Assembly (NCBI GenBank): GCA_903956845.1
Contig: CAJBOO010000084.1
Coordinates: 1 to 32,187 of the forward strand
Length of the DNA stretch: 32,187 bases
Source of the DNA: an uncultured Burkholderiales bacterium
GTDB taxonomy: Bacteria > Pseudomonadota > Gammaproteobacteria > Burkholderiales > Burkholderiaceae_C
Reading direction: 5' to 3'
Numbering within the stretch: position 1 is the first letter of the stretch; the number at the start of each line of letters is the position of its first letter. Positions 16,491 through 23,468 of the stretch are shown here, one piece after another. The position numbers and the translations under genes are program-made. The notes under the pieces were generated by a model. It was not told the origin of the DNA, did no database searches, and saw only the letters and a list, made by a program, of their open reading frames with translations.

Positions 16491-16886
16491 ATGCGCCAAC
16501 CCGACAGTTTCAACCACAACGCTTTGATGCAAATCATTTGTCAACTGCATGATTGGGAAAACCAACACCTCGAATTGGCCCACTCCCAAGCCGGTCGCTA
16601 CCTCTACCTCAACATCGTCAAACAATTACAAGGCAAGGCCGAGGGGCCCAGTGCCTTGCTCAAAGGCATCTACTACAACAAAGACCTGAGCGAGCGGGCA
16701 CTGCGCTACAAATTGCGGGAATTTGAAAACCAAGGCTTGATTGCTTTTGAGGCCAGCACCACGGACAAACGCTCCAAACGCATTTTGCCCACCGACAGTT
16801 TGGTGCAGACCATGGCAGACCATGCCAGTGCCTTTGACCAGTTGCTGGGCAAAGAATTCCTGGTCCTGCCCAAAAACAAAGCCTGA
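16491..16886 (+). CDS. Small winged-helix (MarR-like) protein
   Basis: A 131-aa cytoplasmic protein. An N-terminal helical part is followed by a winged-helix signature: KDLSERALRYKLREFENQGLI (recognition-helix region, about residues 63-83) and a wing with TTDKRSKRILPTDS, as in MarR/LexA-type DNA-binding proteins. Exact family is uncertain. ATG 16491 is preferred because AGGA lies 8 nt before it; an earlier in-frame start at 16371 has no such site. It begins after the minE terminator and ends 4 nt before the kinase gene. It is the only DNA-binding candidate of the three-gene signalling cassette, so it may be its output. Confidence 0.75.
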   Translation: MRQPDSFNHNALMQIICQLHDWENQHLELAHSQAGRYLYLNIVKQLQGKAEGPSALLKGIYYNKDLSERALRYKLREFENQGLIAFEASTTDKRSKRILPTDSLVQTMADHASAFDQLLGKEFLVLPKNKA

Positions 16887-16890
16887 TCCC

Positions 16891-17739
16891 ATGCTGTTGC
16901 CTGATGGTTTGACATGGACATGGCTGAGCTTGTTGTCGTTGGGCTTGGTGTGCCTTGGCCTGCTTTACCTTTGGCGGTCAGCTGTGTCGCGTCAGCAAGC
17001 CCTGCGTGAGCAACTCACCCACGCTCAGGCGGGCAAACAACGCTTGCAAGCATTCCTCACCTCGATGTCACACCACTTGCGCACCCCGCTCAACGGCATC
17101 ATGGGTTATGCGGAATACATCCACAGCAGCTCGCAAGAACCGATGGTGCAATTCACTTCCAAAATCATTTTGGAAAACAGCCTGCACATGCTTGACTTGG
17201 CCAATGGACTGCTGGATTTGTCGCATATCCAAGAAGGCACGCTGCGACTGTCGCAGTCATCCTTTGAAATCCATGACCTGCTCGATTCCTTGAAAGTGCT
17301 GCATCAAGCACGTGCAGATGAAGCAGGCATCCAACTCTTCACCCAAATCGCTCTAGACACGCCCGCCACGATGCACGCCGACCCCTATCGGGTGCGTCAG
17401 GTGCTCAACAACTTGCTGGACAACGCCTTGAAGTACACGCCGCCACAAGGCCAAGTGGTGATGGCCGTGTCACCCACCGCCAATGGCCAATGCGTCACTT
17501 TTTCCGTGCAAGACAGCGGGCCAGGCATCGCGCTCGAGTTGCAGCATCAACTGTTCAAGCCAGACTTCGCCGATCCTTCAAGCTTTGTGCTCCGGCCCAA
17601 AGAAGGTGCGGGTTTGGGATTGCTGCTGAGCCACCAACTGGTGGGCCTGATGGGCGGTACCCTGGACTTCACCACGCAGGTGGGCCAAGGCAGCTTGTTT
17701 TTTTTCACCCTGCCCTTGCAGGCAGACAACCCAGCCTGA
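16891..17739 (+). CDS. Membrane-anchored histidine kinase without sensor domain
   Basis: A 282-aa sensor kinase. A single hydrophobic helix (about residues 7-28) is followed by a short coiled linker and the HisKA H-box FLTSMSHHLRTPLNG with phosphoacceptor H61, then the N-box NNLLDNALKY (N174, N178), the G1 box DSGPGIAL and the G2 box GAGLGLLLSHQLVGLMGG. All catalytic boxes are intact. No periplasmic, PAS or HAMP domain is present, so the input must come through the membrane helix or a partner. The H-box reads SHHLRTP rather than the commoner SHELRTP. The gene starts 4 nt after the winged-helix gene and 3 nt before the receiver gene. Confidence 0.92.
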   Translation: MLLPDGLTWTWLSLLSLGLVCLGLLYLWRSAVSRQQALREQLTHAQAGKQRLQAFLTSMSHHLRTPLNGIMGYAEYIHSSSQEPMVQFTSKIILENSLHMLDLANGLLDLSHIQEGTLRLSQSSFEIHDLLDSLKVLHQARADEAGIQLFTQIALDTPATMHADPYRVRQVLNNLLDNALKYTPPQGQVVMAVSPTANGQCVTFSVQDSGPGIALELQHQLFKPDFADPSSFVLRPKEGAGLGLLLSHQLVGLMGGTLDFTTQVGQGSLFFFTLPLQADNPA

Positions 17740-17742
17740 GCC

Positions 17743-18102
17743 ATGACGCCTTTGCATGTGATGGTGGTGGACGACAACCCCACCAACCGACAGTTACCCG
17801 GCTTGTTTTTGCGCCCTTTGGGCCATGTGGTCAATGAGTGCGACAGCGCAGAACAAGCCCTGGCTTGGTTGGCTCATCAAGCCTGCGACCTGCTGCTGCT
17901 CGATATCTCCATGCCCCTGGTGAGTGGCTTGGAACTGTGCCGCCAACTGCGTGCACAACAGGGCTTGAAGCACCTGAAAATCATTGCCTACACCGCCCAC
18001 GCCATGCCGCATGAAGTGGCATTGCTGTTGGATGCGGGGTTTGATCAGGTGTTGCTCAAGCCCATCCGCAGCCAGGCCTTGTTAGAGGCCATTCAAACCT
18101 GA
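17743..18102 (+). CDS. Stand-alone receiver-domain response regulator
   Basis: A 119-aa CheY-like protein made of one receiver domain only. The acidic pocket is D10-D11, the phosphoacceptor D54, with T84 and K106 completing the conserved set. There is no output domain, so it must act by protein contact or as a phosphorelay step. It begins 3 nt after the kinase stop and is doubtless phosphorylated by it. CheY itself would sit among chemotaxis genes, which are absent here. Its likely partner is the winged-helix protein two genes upstream, but this is inference. Confidence 0.93.
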   Translation: MTPLHVMVVDDNPTNRQLPGLFLRPLGHVVNECDSAEQALAWLAHQACDLLLLDISMPLVSGLELCRQLRAQQGLKHLKIIAYTAHAMPHEVALLLDAGFDQVLLKPIRSQALLEAIQT

Positions 18103-18116
18103 TCGCATCCTGCGAT
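18102..18116. terminator. Weak hairpin between convergent genes
   Basis: ATCGCA and TGCGAT form a 6-bp stem with a 3-nt loop, in the 32-nt gap between the receiver gene and ahpF. The stem starts on the last base of the receiver stop codon and has no T-tract, so termination by it is uncertain. Confidence 0.3.
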
Positions 18117-18134
18117 GCGTCCTGGGCCATGACC

Positions 18135-19742
18135 TCAGGTGGTTTCCAGCTGAGGAAACCCCTCTGCTTGGGAGGCATCTTGAGGGGCCGGTGTGCGAAT
18201 CAGGTAATCAAACGCACTCAACGCTGCCTTCGCACCTTCACCTGCCGCAATCACGATCTGTTTGAAGGGCACGGTGGTCACATCACCCGCGGCAAACACG
18301 CCCGAGAGGTTGGTGTGCCCTTTGGCGTCCACCACGATTTCCCCGTGCTTGCTCAACTCGAGCGTGCCTTTCAAAAACTCGGTGTTAGGCACCAAGCCGA
18401 TTTGCACAAACACGCCTTCGAGCTCCAGGTGCTGTGAAGCTTGACTCACGCGGTCTGTGTAGCGCAAGCCATTGACTTTCTGGCCGTCACCGGTGATCTC
18501 GGCGGTTTGCGCATTCACATGGATGCTGACATTGGACAGGCTCTTGAGCTTGCTGACCAACACCGCATCGGCCTTGAGGCTGTCGGCGAATTCGAGCAGG
18601 GACACATGGGCCACCACGCCAGCCAAATCAATCGCTGCCTCGACGCCCGAATTGCCGCCGCCGATGACCGCCACGCGTTTGCCCTTGAACAAGGGGCCAT
18701 CGCAATGCGGGCAGTAGGCCACGCCTTTGTTTTTGTATTGCTCTTCGCCAGGGACGTTCACATTGCGCCAACGCGCACCCGTGCAGACGATCACGCTGCG
18801 CGACTTCAAGCTGCCGCCATTGGCCATGCGCACTTCGACCAAGCCACCTGGCTGTGAAGCGGGAATGATTTGTTCGGCACGTTGCAAGTTCATGATGTCC
18901 ACGTCGTAGTGGCGCACTTGGGCTTCCAGAGCGGACGCGAACGTCGGCCCATCGGTTTCCAAGACAGAGATGTAGTTTTCAATGCCCATGGTGTCATTCA
19001 CCTGACCACCAAAACGCTCAGCGGCCACACCCACGCGGATGCCTTTGCGCGCCGCATACACCGCGGCTGCCGCGCCTGCAGGACCACCGCCGACGATCAA
19101 CACATCGAACGGGTCTTTCTCGTTGAGCTTGGCGGCTTCACGCGCTGGGGTGCTGGTATCGAGCTTGCCCAATATTTCTTCCAGGCTCATGCGGCCGGAA
19201 CCCAACACGTGGTCATTGAGGTAAACCATGGGAACTGCCATGACTTGCCTTGCATCGACCTCCGCTTGGTTCAATCCGCCATCGATGATGGTGGTTTGAA
19301 TCTTCGGGTTAAAGACGGCCATCAACGTCGCCGCCTGAACCACATCGGGACAGTTGTGGCAGGACAAGGACATGTAAACCTCGAGCTTCATGGCCTGGTC
19401 CATCGCCTTGATTTGTGCAATCACTTCAGGCTCGACCTTGGGCGGGTGACCACCCGTCCAAAGCAGGGCCAACACCAAGGAGGTGAATTCATGCCCCAGT
19501 GGAATCGCCGCGAAACACACACCTTGAGTCTCCCCGTCTTTGGCAATCACGAAAGACGGCTTGCGGGCATCGTTGCCTGACTCATCCACGCTGACTTTGT
19601 CGGACAAAGACGCGATTTCATTGAGCAGTTCACGCATGTCTGCGCTGTGCTCACTTTGGTCGAGCGAGGCAATCAAGCGAATCGGATGACGCAAGTTTTG
19701 CAAGTAGGCTTGCAATTGGGTTTTCAAGGCGGTGTCGAGCAT
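18135..19742 (-). CDS. ahpF: Alkyl hydroperoxide reductase subunit F
   Basis: NAD(P)H-dependent flavoprotein disulfide reductase of 535 aa that recycles the peroxiredoxin AhpC. The N-terminal tandem thioredoxin-fold domain carries SCHNCPD (C128, C131); the FAD domain contains [10 protein letters not shown], the NAD domain [10 protein letters not shown], and the second redox pair is CPHCDG (C344, C347). Positions match the E. coli enzyme almost exactly. An AGGA lies 7 nt before the ATG. It follows ahpC after 24 nt and belongs to the same operon. Confidence 0.98.
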   Translation of the reverse strand: MLDTALKTQLQAYLQNLRHPIRLIASLDQSEHSADMRELLNEIASLSDKVSVDESGNDARKPSFVIAKDGETQGVCFAAIPLGHEFTSLVLALLWTGGHPPKVEPEVIAQIKAMDQAMKLEVYMSLSCHNCPDVVQAATLMAVFNPKIQTTIIDGGLNQAEVDARQVMAVPMVYLNDHVLGSGRMSLEEILGKLDTSTPAREAAKLNEKDPFDVLIVGGGPAGAAAAVYAARKGIRVGVAAERFGGQVNDTMGIENYISVLETDGPTFASALEAQVRHYDVDIMNLQRAEQIIPASQPGGLVEVRMANGGSLKSRSVIVCTGARWRNVNVPGEEQYKNKGVAYCPHCDGPLFKGKRVAVIGGGNSGVEAAIDLAGVVAHVSLLEFADSLKADAVLVSKLKSLSNVSIHVNAQTAEITGDGQKVNGLRYTDRVSQASQHLELEGVFVQIGLVPNTEFLKGTLELSKHGEIVVDAKGHTNLSGVFAAGDVTTVPFKQIVIAAGEGAKAALSAFDYLIRTPAPQDASQAEGFPQLETT

Positions 19743-19766
19743 GGCAATTCCTAAGGGAGAGGGGGT

Positions 19767-20330
19767 TTAGATCTTGCCGACCAAGTCCAAAGAAGGTGTC
19801 AAGGTTTTGGCGCCTTCGTTCCACTTGGCGGGGCAGACTTGACCAGGGTTGGCCGCGGTGTACTGAGCTGCTTTGAGCTTGCGCAGGGTTTCTTTCACAT
19901 CACGTGCGATTTCGTTGGAATGCACTTCCATGGTCTTGATCACGCCATCGGGGTTGATCACGAAGGTACCACGCAGGGCCAGGCCTTCTTCGTCGATGTG
20001 CACGCCAAACGCACGTGTCAGTTGGTGGGTGGGGTCACCAACCAGGGGGAACTTGGCCTTGCCCACAGCAGGCGATGTTTCGTGCCACACCTTGTGCGAG
20101 AAGTGGGTGTCGGTGGTGACGATATACACCTCGGTGCCGGCTTTTTGAAATTCAGCATAGTTCTCAGCAGCGTCTTCGATTTCGGTGGGGCAGTTGAAGG
20201 TGAATGCGGCTGGCATGAAGATCAGAACCGACCACTTGCCTTTGAGGCTGGCTTCGGTGACTTCGATGAACTTGCCGTTGTGGAAAGCGTTGGCTTTGAA
20301 CGGTTGAACGTGGGTGTTAATGAGGGACAT
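19767..20330 (-). CDS. ahpC: Alkyl hydroperoxide reductase subunit C (peroxiredoxin)
   Basis: Typical 2-Cys peroxiredoxin of 187 aa that reduces H2O2, organic hydroperoxides and peroxynitrite in the cytoplasm. The peroxidatic cysteine is C47 in FTFNCPTE (the E. coli motif has Val where Asn stands) and the resolving cysteine is C166 in GQVCPAKW. ATG 20330 gives the family length and is preceded by AGGAAG; the frame extends to 20399 but that part is not AhpC-like. It is transcribed together with ahpF. The upstream region holds an OxyR-like dyad and a 5' hairpin, described separately. Confidence 0.98.
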   Translation of the reverse strand: MSLINTHVQPFKANAFHNGKFIEVTEASLKGKWSVLIFMPAAFTFNCPTEIEDAAENYAEFQKAGTEVYIVTTDTHFSHKVWHETSPAVGKAKFPLVGDPTHQLTRAFGVHIDEEGLALRGTFVINPDGVIKTMEVHSNEIARDVKETLRKLKAAQYTAANPGQVCPAKWNEGAKTLTPSLDLVGKI

Positions 20331-20364
20331 GTTGCTTCCTTTGCATGGTTGAAAAAAACTATTG

Positions 20365-20381
20365 AATGAGAAAAACTCATT
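20365..20381 (-). promoter_or_regulatory. Hairpin in the ahpC 5' leader
   Basis: AATGAG and CTCATT form a perfect 6-bp inverted repeat around a 5-nt spacer. If the -10 at 20389-20394 is used, this hairpin would lie right at the 5' end of the ahpC message. Such 5'-terminal hairpins can protect mRNA; alternatively it is an operator. Confidence 0.45.
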
Positions 20382-20388
20382 GAGAAGA

Positions 20389-20394
20389 ATCATA
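20389..20394 (-). promoter_or_regulatory. Candidate -10 box (TATGAT) of ahpCF
   Basis: TATGAT on the minus strand lies 58 nt upstream of the ahpC start. No matching -35 is seen 16-18 nt further up, as is common in activator-dependent promoters. Confidence 0.35.
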
Positions 20395-20415
20395 ATCACA
20401 TAACGGGTTAACCCT

Positions 20416-20432
20416 GATTGTTTGTCTCAATC
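20416..20432. promoter_or_regulatory. OxyR-like dyad GATTG-N7-CAATC upstream of ahpC
   Basis: A perfect 5-bp dyad with a 7-nt spacer lies about 22 nt upstream of the candidate ahpC -10, the place where OxyR binds. The spacing matches the ATAG-N7-CTAT half of known OxyR sites, but the bases are ATTG-N7-CAAT, a general LysR-type form, and a second dyad 10-11 nt away is not evident. A 10-bp palindrome (GGGTTAACCC, 20405-20414) is next to it. Confidence 0.35.
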
Positions 20433-20493
20433 TCGGCGATGGGTATTGCCTATGCACCCACCCTTGGACAACACCGCCACGGATAATGTCCCG

Positions 20494-20622
20494 ATGAATG
20501 ACACCCAGAACAACCCACCTCGATTTGGTCGACTGCTGCTGGCCTGCGCATTGGCCGTGGCTTTTTGCATCTTCACCGTGTGGTTTGCCAGCACCTACCT
20601 CACCGACTGTTGTGGCCCATGA
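20494..20622 (+). CDS. Small single-pass membrane protein
   Basis: A predicted 42-aa protein with a polar N-terminus, one hydrophobic helix (FGRLLLACALAVAFCIFTVW) and a short tail ending DCCGP. The stop codon overlaps the next gene's ATG as ATGA, the main argument that it is real. ATG 20494 is chosen because GGA lies about 10 nt upstream; ATG 20452 would add 14 residues and TTG 20422 would place the ahpC dyad inside the coding region. I do not recognise the family. It diverges from ahpC. Confidence 0.5.
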   Translation: MNDTQNNPPRFGRLLLACALAVAFCIFTVWFASTYLTDCCGP

Positions 20623-20963
20623 GGACAGATCAACCGCTCCAGCATGCCGTCAGTGTCCTGTTGCTGGGGGTGCTCCTCGTGGCTTGCACCGCGCTACACG
20701 CCCAAAACCTGCAATCGCGCACGTGTGAAGCATGGAACACCGCTCGCAAGGCCAACCTGAGCACCGCCGTGCAACGGGAGTGGTTGTTTGGCTATGTCAA
20801 TGGGTGGAGAGATGCTCAATTGGCATTCGCTGGCAAGGATGTGTTTGAAACCATGCCTGCCCTCGAAGTACTCATTGAAAAAACCAACGCATTTTGCGAA
20901 CAGCAACCAGACGCCAAGGTCAATCAAGTGTTGGCGGGTTTGTTGCCTCCTGCCTCCCAATGA
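20619..20963 (+). CDS. Small exported protein, Rap1a/HdeA-like in outline
   Basis: A 114-aa protein with an N-terminal export signal. The segment LLLGVLLVAC ends in a possible lipobox (LVAC, C23), while cleavage by signal peptidase I after ALHA (residue 28) is also possible. The mature part has two cysteines, in RTCEAW and NAFCEQQP, that could form a disulfide, and the segment WLFGYVNGWRDAQ, reminiscent of small periplasmic proteins of the Rap1a/HdeA type. This likeness is only visual. The gene starts at ATG 20619, overlapping the upstream stop as ATGA. It ends at the terminator shared with the opposing gene. Confidence 0.7.
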   Translation: MRTDQPLQHAVSVLLLGVLLVACTALHAQNLQSRTCEAWNTARKANLSTAVQREWLFGYVNGWRDAQLAFAGKDVFETMPALEVLIEKTNAFCEQQPDAKVNQVLAGLLPPASQ

Positions 20964-20988
20964 AAAAACCCGGCCTACAGGCCGGGTT
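20964..20988 (-). terminator. Strong terminator between two small exported-protein genes
   Basis: Stem AACCCGGCC (20967-20975) with GGCCGGGTT (20980-20988), 9 bp, loop TACA. On the minus strand it is followed by a T-run, so it ends the 21008-21427 gene. On the plus strand the following TTGGCTTG is poor, but the hairpin could still end the 20619 gene. Confidence 0.82.
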
Positions 20989-21007
20989 GGCTTGACATAC
21001 CGCAGGC

Positions 21008-21427
21008 TTATTCGCTGACGCGGTTGCCATTCATGGCCATGCGGCTTTCGCAGGCGTTGTTGGCCACTTTGAGGTCATGCTCAATCAAAGGCTTGTAGAA
21101 AGACAAGTTGTCCATGCTTGGCTCAACGGCACGCACTGGCAAGCGACCTTTGACGGTCAATACCGCAAAGTCTGCCAACGCCAAGGTGCCGTTGGCACAG
21201 TTGACCACATAGTCGATTTGCTGCACACCGCTGTCACCCATGTCGTGGAATTCACGCACCTTGGTCATGCCCTTGGGGGCGTTGGCTGCAATCACGGACC
21301 AGGTGGTCTTGTTCATGGCAACCATCACGGAAGCGTCTTTGTCTGAAACCACAGCGCTGTTGTTGTCAGCAGCGAAGGCGAATTGAGCGGAAACCAAACC
21401 GGCGATGAGGAGAAGGTTTTTGATCAT
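21008..21427 (-). CDS. Small secreted protein, surface-adhesin-E-like in outline
   Basis: A 139-aa protein with a clear signal peptide (MIKNLLLIAGLVSAQFAFA, cleavage before ADNN). The mature part has a Trp near the start (TTWSVIA), a Cys in DYVVNCANG and a second Cys in NNACESRM, an arrangement like the surface-adhesin E family; this is pattern resemblance, not a proven match. AAGGA lies 8 nt before the ATG and a fair promoter is seen upstream. The gene stands alone between two terminator or promoter regions. Function unknown. Confidence 0.78.
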   Translation of the reverse strand: MIKNLLLIAGLVSAQFAFAADNNSAVVSDKDASVMVAMNKTTWSVIAANAPKGMTKVREFHDMGDSGVQQIDYVVNCANGTLALADFAVLTVKGRLPVRAVEPSMDNLSFYKPLIEHDLKVANNACESRMAMNGNRVSE

Positions 21428-21478
21428 GGTGAAGTCCTTAGGGGTTGAAAGGGGGGCTGTCTTGAAGCCGGTAAATGA

Positions 21479-21506
21479 ACTGTAGCAGATGAATATGTTT
21501 TGTAAA
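21479..21506 (-). promoter_or_regulatory. Sigma-70 promoter of the small secreted-protein gene
   Basis: On the minus strand TTTACA (-35, 21501-21506) and TACAGT (-10, 21479-21484) are 16 nt apart, about 50 nt upstream of the ATG. Five and four bases match the consensus. Confidence 0.5.
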
Positions 21507-21603
21507 GATTAAAAGTAAACGAAATCTAAATATTAGGGGTTTTACCAATGTTTTTTGAAAATATCTGCGTCAAAATCTGTTCATGCTCAGGTAAATATGC
21601 CGA

Positions 21604-21618
21604 ATAAAGGTACTTTAT
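21604..21618. promoter_or_regulatory. Palindrome ATAAAG-GTA-CTTTAT
   Basis: A perfect 6-bp inverted repeat with a 3-nt spacer, 104 nt upstream of the MerR-family gene. It is a candidate operator for that regulator or another factor; no T-tract suggests termination. Confidence 0.4.
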
Positions 21619-21686
21619 GACACATATCCATGACAAAAACATGCACAAGCCCGTGTGGTGAATGCACTGCAACGGCCAAGCAAGCC

Positions 21687-21715
21687 TTGATATTTATAAA
21701 CAAAACATAAACAAT
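21687..21715 (+). promoter_or_regulatory. Candidate promoter of the MerR-family gene
   Basis: TTGATA (21687-21692) and AACAAT (21710-21715) are separated by 17 nt. The box ends 7 nt before the ATG and no ribosome-binding site precedes it, so transcription would start at the start codon and give a leaderless message. Confidence 0.4.
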
Positions 21716-21722
21716 TGACCGC

Positions 21723-22658
21723 ATGACTGACGCCAACCCCTATCAATACACCATCGGTATCGTTGCCAAGCGAACCCAAATCCATCCTGAAACCCTGCGC
21801 GTGTGGGAGAGGCGTTACGGATTGATCGTCCCGGGCAGAAGCGAATCGGGACGCCGCTTGTATGCAGAGGCTGACATCACCAAGCTGGGCTTGGTCAAGC
21901 AATTGACCGACAGGGGTTACCCCGTGAGTGGTTTAGCCCAGTTGTCCATCGGCGATTTGTCTAAGCAACTCCAAACCGCGCTGGCTACCCCATCGCCTGT
22001 TGCCCATGCGCCCTTTGAAAAATGCCGACTGGTGTTTGCCAGCGCCAGTTTGCGACAACGGGTGGCGCGCGATTTGTTGCTGCACGAGGACATCCAAATC
22101 ATGGCGGATTGGCACCCCAGCGACCCCTCCCCTGGGCCGGCAACAGCCGATGTCTTGGTGCTGGAATGGGTAGCCCTCACCCCCGACTCCCTCGCGCAGA
22201 TTCAACTCGACATGGCGCACGCCGGTTGCTCCACAGCCATGGTGGTTTTCAACTTTGGCAACAAGAAAACCCTTGCCACCCTGGAACAGGCCGGCGTCAT
22301 TTGCCTCAAAGGAATGGTCACGGCCGCAGATATACACCGGGCTAGCTTGTTTGTTCGGCAACGCGCTGCACGGACCAGCCAAGCCACTGAACAGGTGGTG
22401 GCGCCACGTCGATTCAGCAACGAGCAACTGGCCCGTGTGACGGGTTTGACCAGCACCATCGCCTGTGAATGCCCCAACCACCTGGCAGAATTGATCAGCA
22501 ACTTGAGCGCATTTGAGCTCTACAGCAGTGAATGCGCCAACCGCGATGCAAAAGATGCACAACTTCACCAACAATTGAACCAATCGGCTGGCAAGGCCCG
22601 GGCGATTTTGGAAGAGAGCTTGGCCCGCTTGATGGACATCGAAGGCATCGTGGTGTGA
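21723..22658 (+). CDS. MerR-family regulator with extra Rossmann-like and helical domains
   Basis: A 311-aa regulator in three parts. The N-terminal MerR winged helix (YTIGIVAKRTQIHPETLRVW to RRLYAEADI, about residues 8-50) binds DNA. The middle part (about 95-215) alternates strands and helices like a cobalamin-binding or receiver fold, with VLVLEWVALTP and AMVVFNFGNKK, but lacks the DxHxxG cobalamin motif found in LitR/CarH light sensors. The C-terminal helical part (about 228-308) has ACECPNHLAELISNLSAFE. The layout recalls LitR/CarH/BluR-type regulators; the effector is unknown. An SRAP gene follows after 35 nt. Confidence 0.85.
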   Translation: MTDANPYQYTIGIVAKRTQIHPETLRVWERRYGLIVPGRSESGRRLYAEADITKLGLVKQLTDRGYPVSGLAQLSIGDLSKQLQTALATPSPVAHAPFEKCRLVFASASLRQRVARDLLLHEDIQIMADWHPSDPSPGPATADVLVLEWVALTPDSLAQIQLDMAHAGCSTAMVVFNFGNKKTLATLEQAGVICLKGMVTAADIHRASLFVRQRAARTSQATEQVVAPRRFSNEQLARVTGLTSTIACECPNHLAELISNLSAFELYSSECANRDAKDAQLHQQLNQSAGKARAILEESLARLMDIEGIVV

Positions 22659-22693
22659 GCTTGCTCATTTTGTGTGAGCCATACTGACGCAGC

Positions 22694-23329
22694 ATGTGCA
22701 CCAATTTTGCCGCCACCCGCAACAACCCATGGGTCAAAGAACACTTTGACCTCGACCTGCCTGCGGGCGACTATCCCCCCGAGGCCTACCCAGGTTATGT
22801 GGCACCCTTGGTGGTCAAAAGCCACCAAACCGGGCGCGTGGCGTGTGGCTTGGCCCGGTTTGGGTTGATCCCCGGCTGGGCCAAAGACGACAAGATCAGC
22901 CGACACACCTACAACGCCCGCTCGGAAACGGTTGACAGCAAACCCAGCTACAGAACCGCTTGGCGACAAAGACGCTATGGCATCGTGTTGTTGGACCACT
23001 TCTTTGAGCCCAACTATGTGAGCGGCAAAGCTGAGCGTTGGCAAATTGCCTTGGCTTCGCACACGCCTTTTGGCATCGCCAGCATTTGGGACACCTGGAC
23101 CGACCCCCACTCAGGCGAAGTGGTGACCAGTTTCTCCATGTTGACGGTGAATGCGGACCAACATCCGGTGATGAACCAGTTCCACAAGCCAGGTGAAGAA
23201 AAACGCACGCCTTTGGTGTTGGCACCGTCGCAATTTGCGCCATGGTTGGGTGCGCAACCCCTGCAAGCCGCGGCAATGATGCATTGGCAATCGATGCCGA
23301 ACTTGGTGTCGCAACACATGCCCAAATGA
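22694..23329 (+). CDS. SRAP/HMCES-type abasic-site-processing protein (YedK family)
   Basis: A 211-aa protein of the family that crosslinks to abasic sites in single-stranded DNA through its second residue. C2 follows the initiator Met (MCTNF), N74 is in NARSET, E105 in HFFEPNY and H164 in FHKPGEEKRTPL, so the catalytic set known from YedK (C2, N75, E105, H160) appears retained. However, the usual GFYEW and HxRMP sequence contexts are strongly changed, so this is a divergent member. It may be cotranscribed with the MerR-family gene 35 nt upstream. No LexA box was found nearby. Confidence 0.9.
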   Translation: MCTNFAATRNNPWVKEHFDLDLPAGDYPPEAYPGYVAPLVVKSHQTGRVACGLARFGLIPGWAKDDKISRHTYNARSETVDSKPSYRTAWRQRRYGIVLLDHFFEPNYVSGKAERWQIALASHTPFGIASIWDTWTDPHSGEVVTSFSMLTVNADQHPVMNQFHKPGEEKRTPLVLAPSQFAPWLGAQPLQAAAMMHWQSMPNLVSQHMPK

Positions 23330-23350
23330 AAAACGCCCCGTGAGGGGCGT
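23329..23350. terminator. Bidirectional terminator between SRAP gene and tRNA-Ser
   Basis: Stem ACGCCCC (23333-23339) and GGGGCGT (23344-23350), loop GTGA. On the minus strand it is followed by TTTT, ending the lysC-tRNA transcript; on the plus strand the following CTTTGCTTGTTTG is moderately T-rich and ends the SRAP gene. Confidence 0.8.
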
Positions 23351-23364
23351 CTTTGCTTGTTTGC

Positions 23365-23457
23365 TGGCGGAAACGGAGGGATTCGAACCCTCGATGAGGC
23401 TCTACACCCCATACTCCCTTAGCAGGGGAGCACCTTCGGCCACTCGGTCACGTTTCC
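23365..23457 (-). tRNA. tRNA-Ser (anticodon GCU), CCA encoded
   Basis: A 93-nt class II tRNA for AGC/AGU codons. The acceptor stem pairs GGAAACG with CGTTTCC, followed by discriminator G and an encoded CCA. The anticodon loop is CTGCTAA in the stem CTCCC/GGGAG, giving GCU. A long variable arm typical of serine tRNAs and a T arm GAGGG-TTCGAAT-CCCTC are present. It lies 11 nt after the lysC stop with no terminator between, so it is probably processed from the lysC transcript. Confidence 0.97.
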
Positions 23458-23468
23458 AGCTGTGTAAA

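Larger units (their letters stand above)
21428..21722. other. 295-nt AT-rich regulatory gap
   Basis: The gap separates two divergent genes and is clearly more AT-rich than its surroundings. It holds the promoter of the secreted-protein gene (21479-21506), a 15-bp palindrome (21604-21618) and a promoter directly before the MerR-family gene (21687-21715). I see no convincing small RNA or coding frame between them. Confidence 0.7.

Noticed and set aside
20389-20412. Fur box near ahpC
   Set aside because: The stretch has only a partial likeness to the GATAATGAT pattern and breaks down in the second half.
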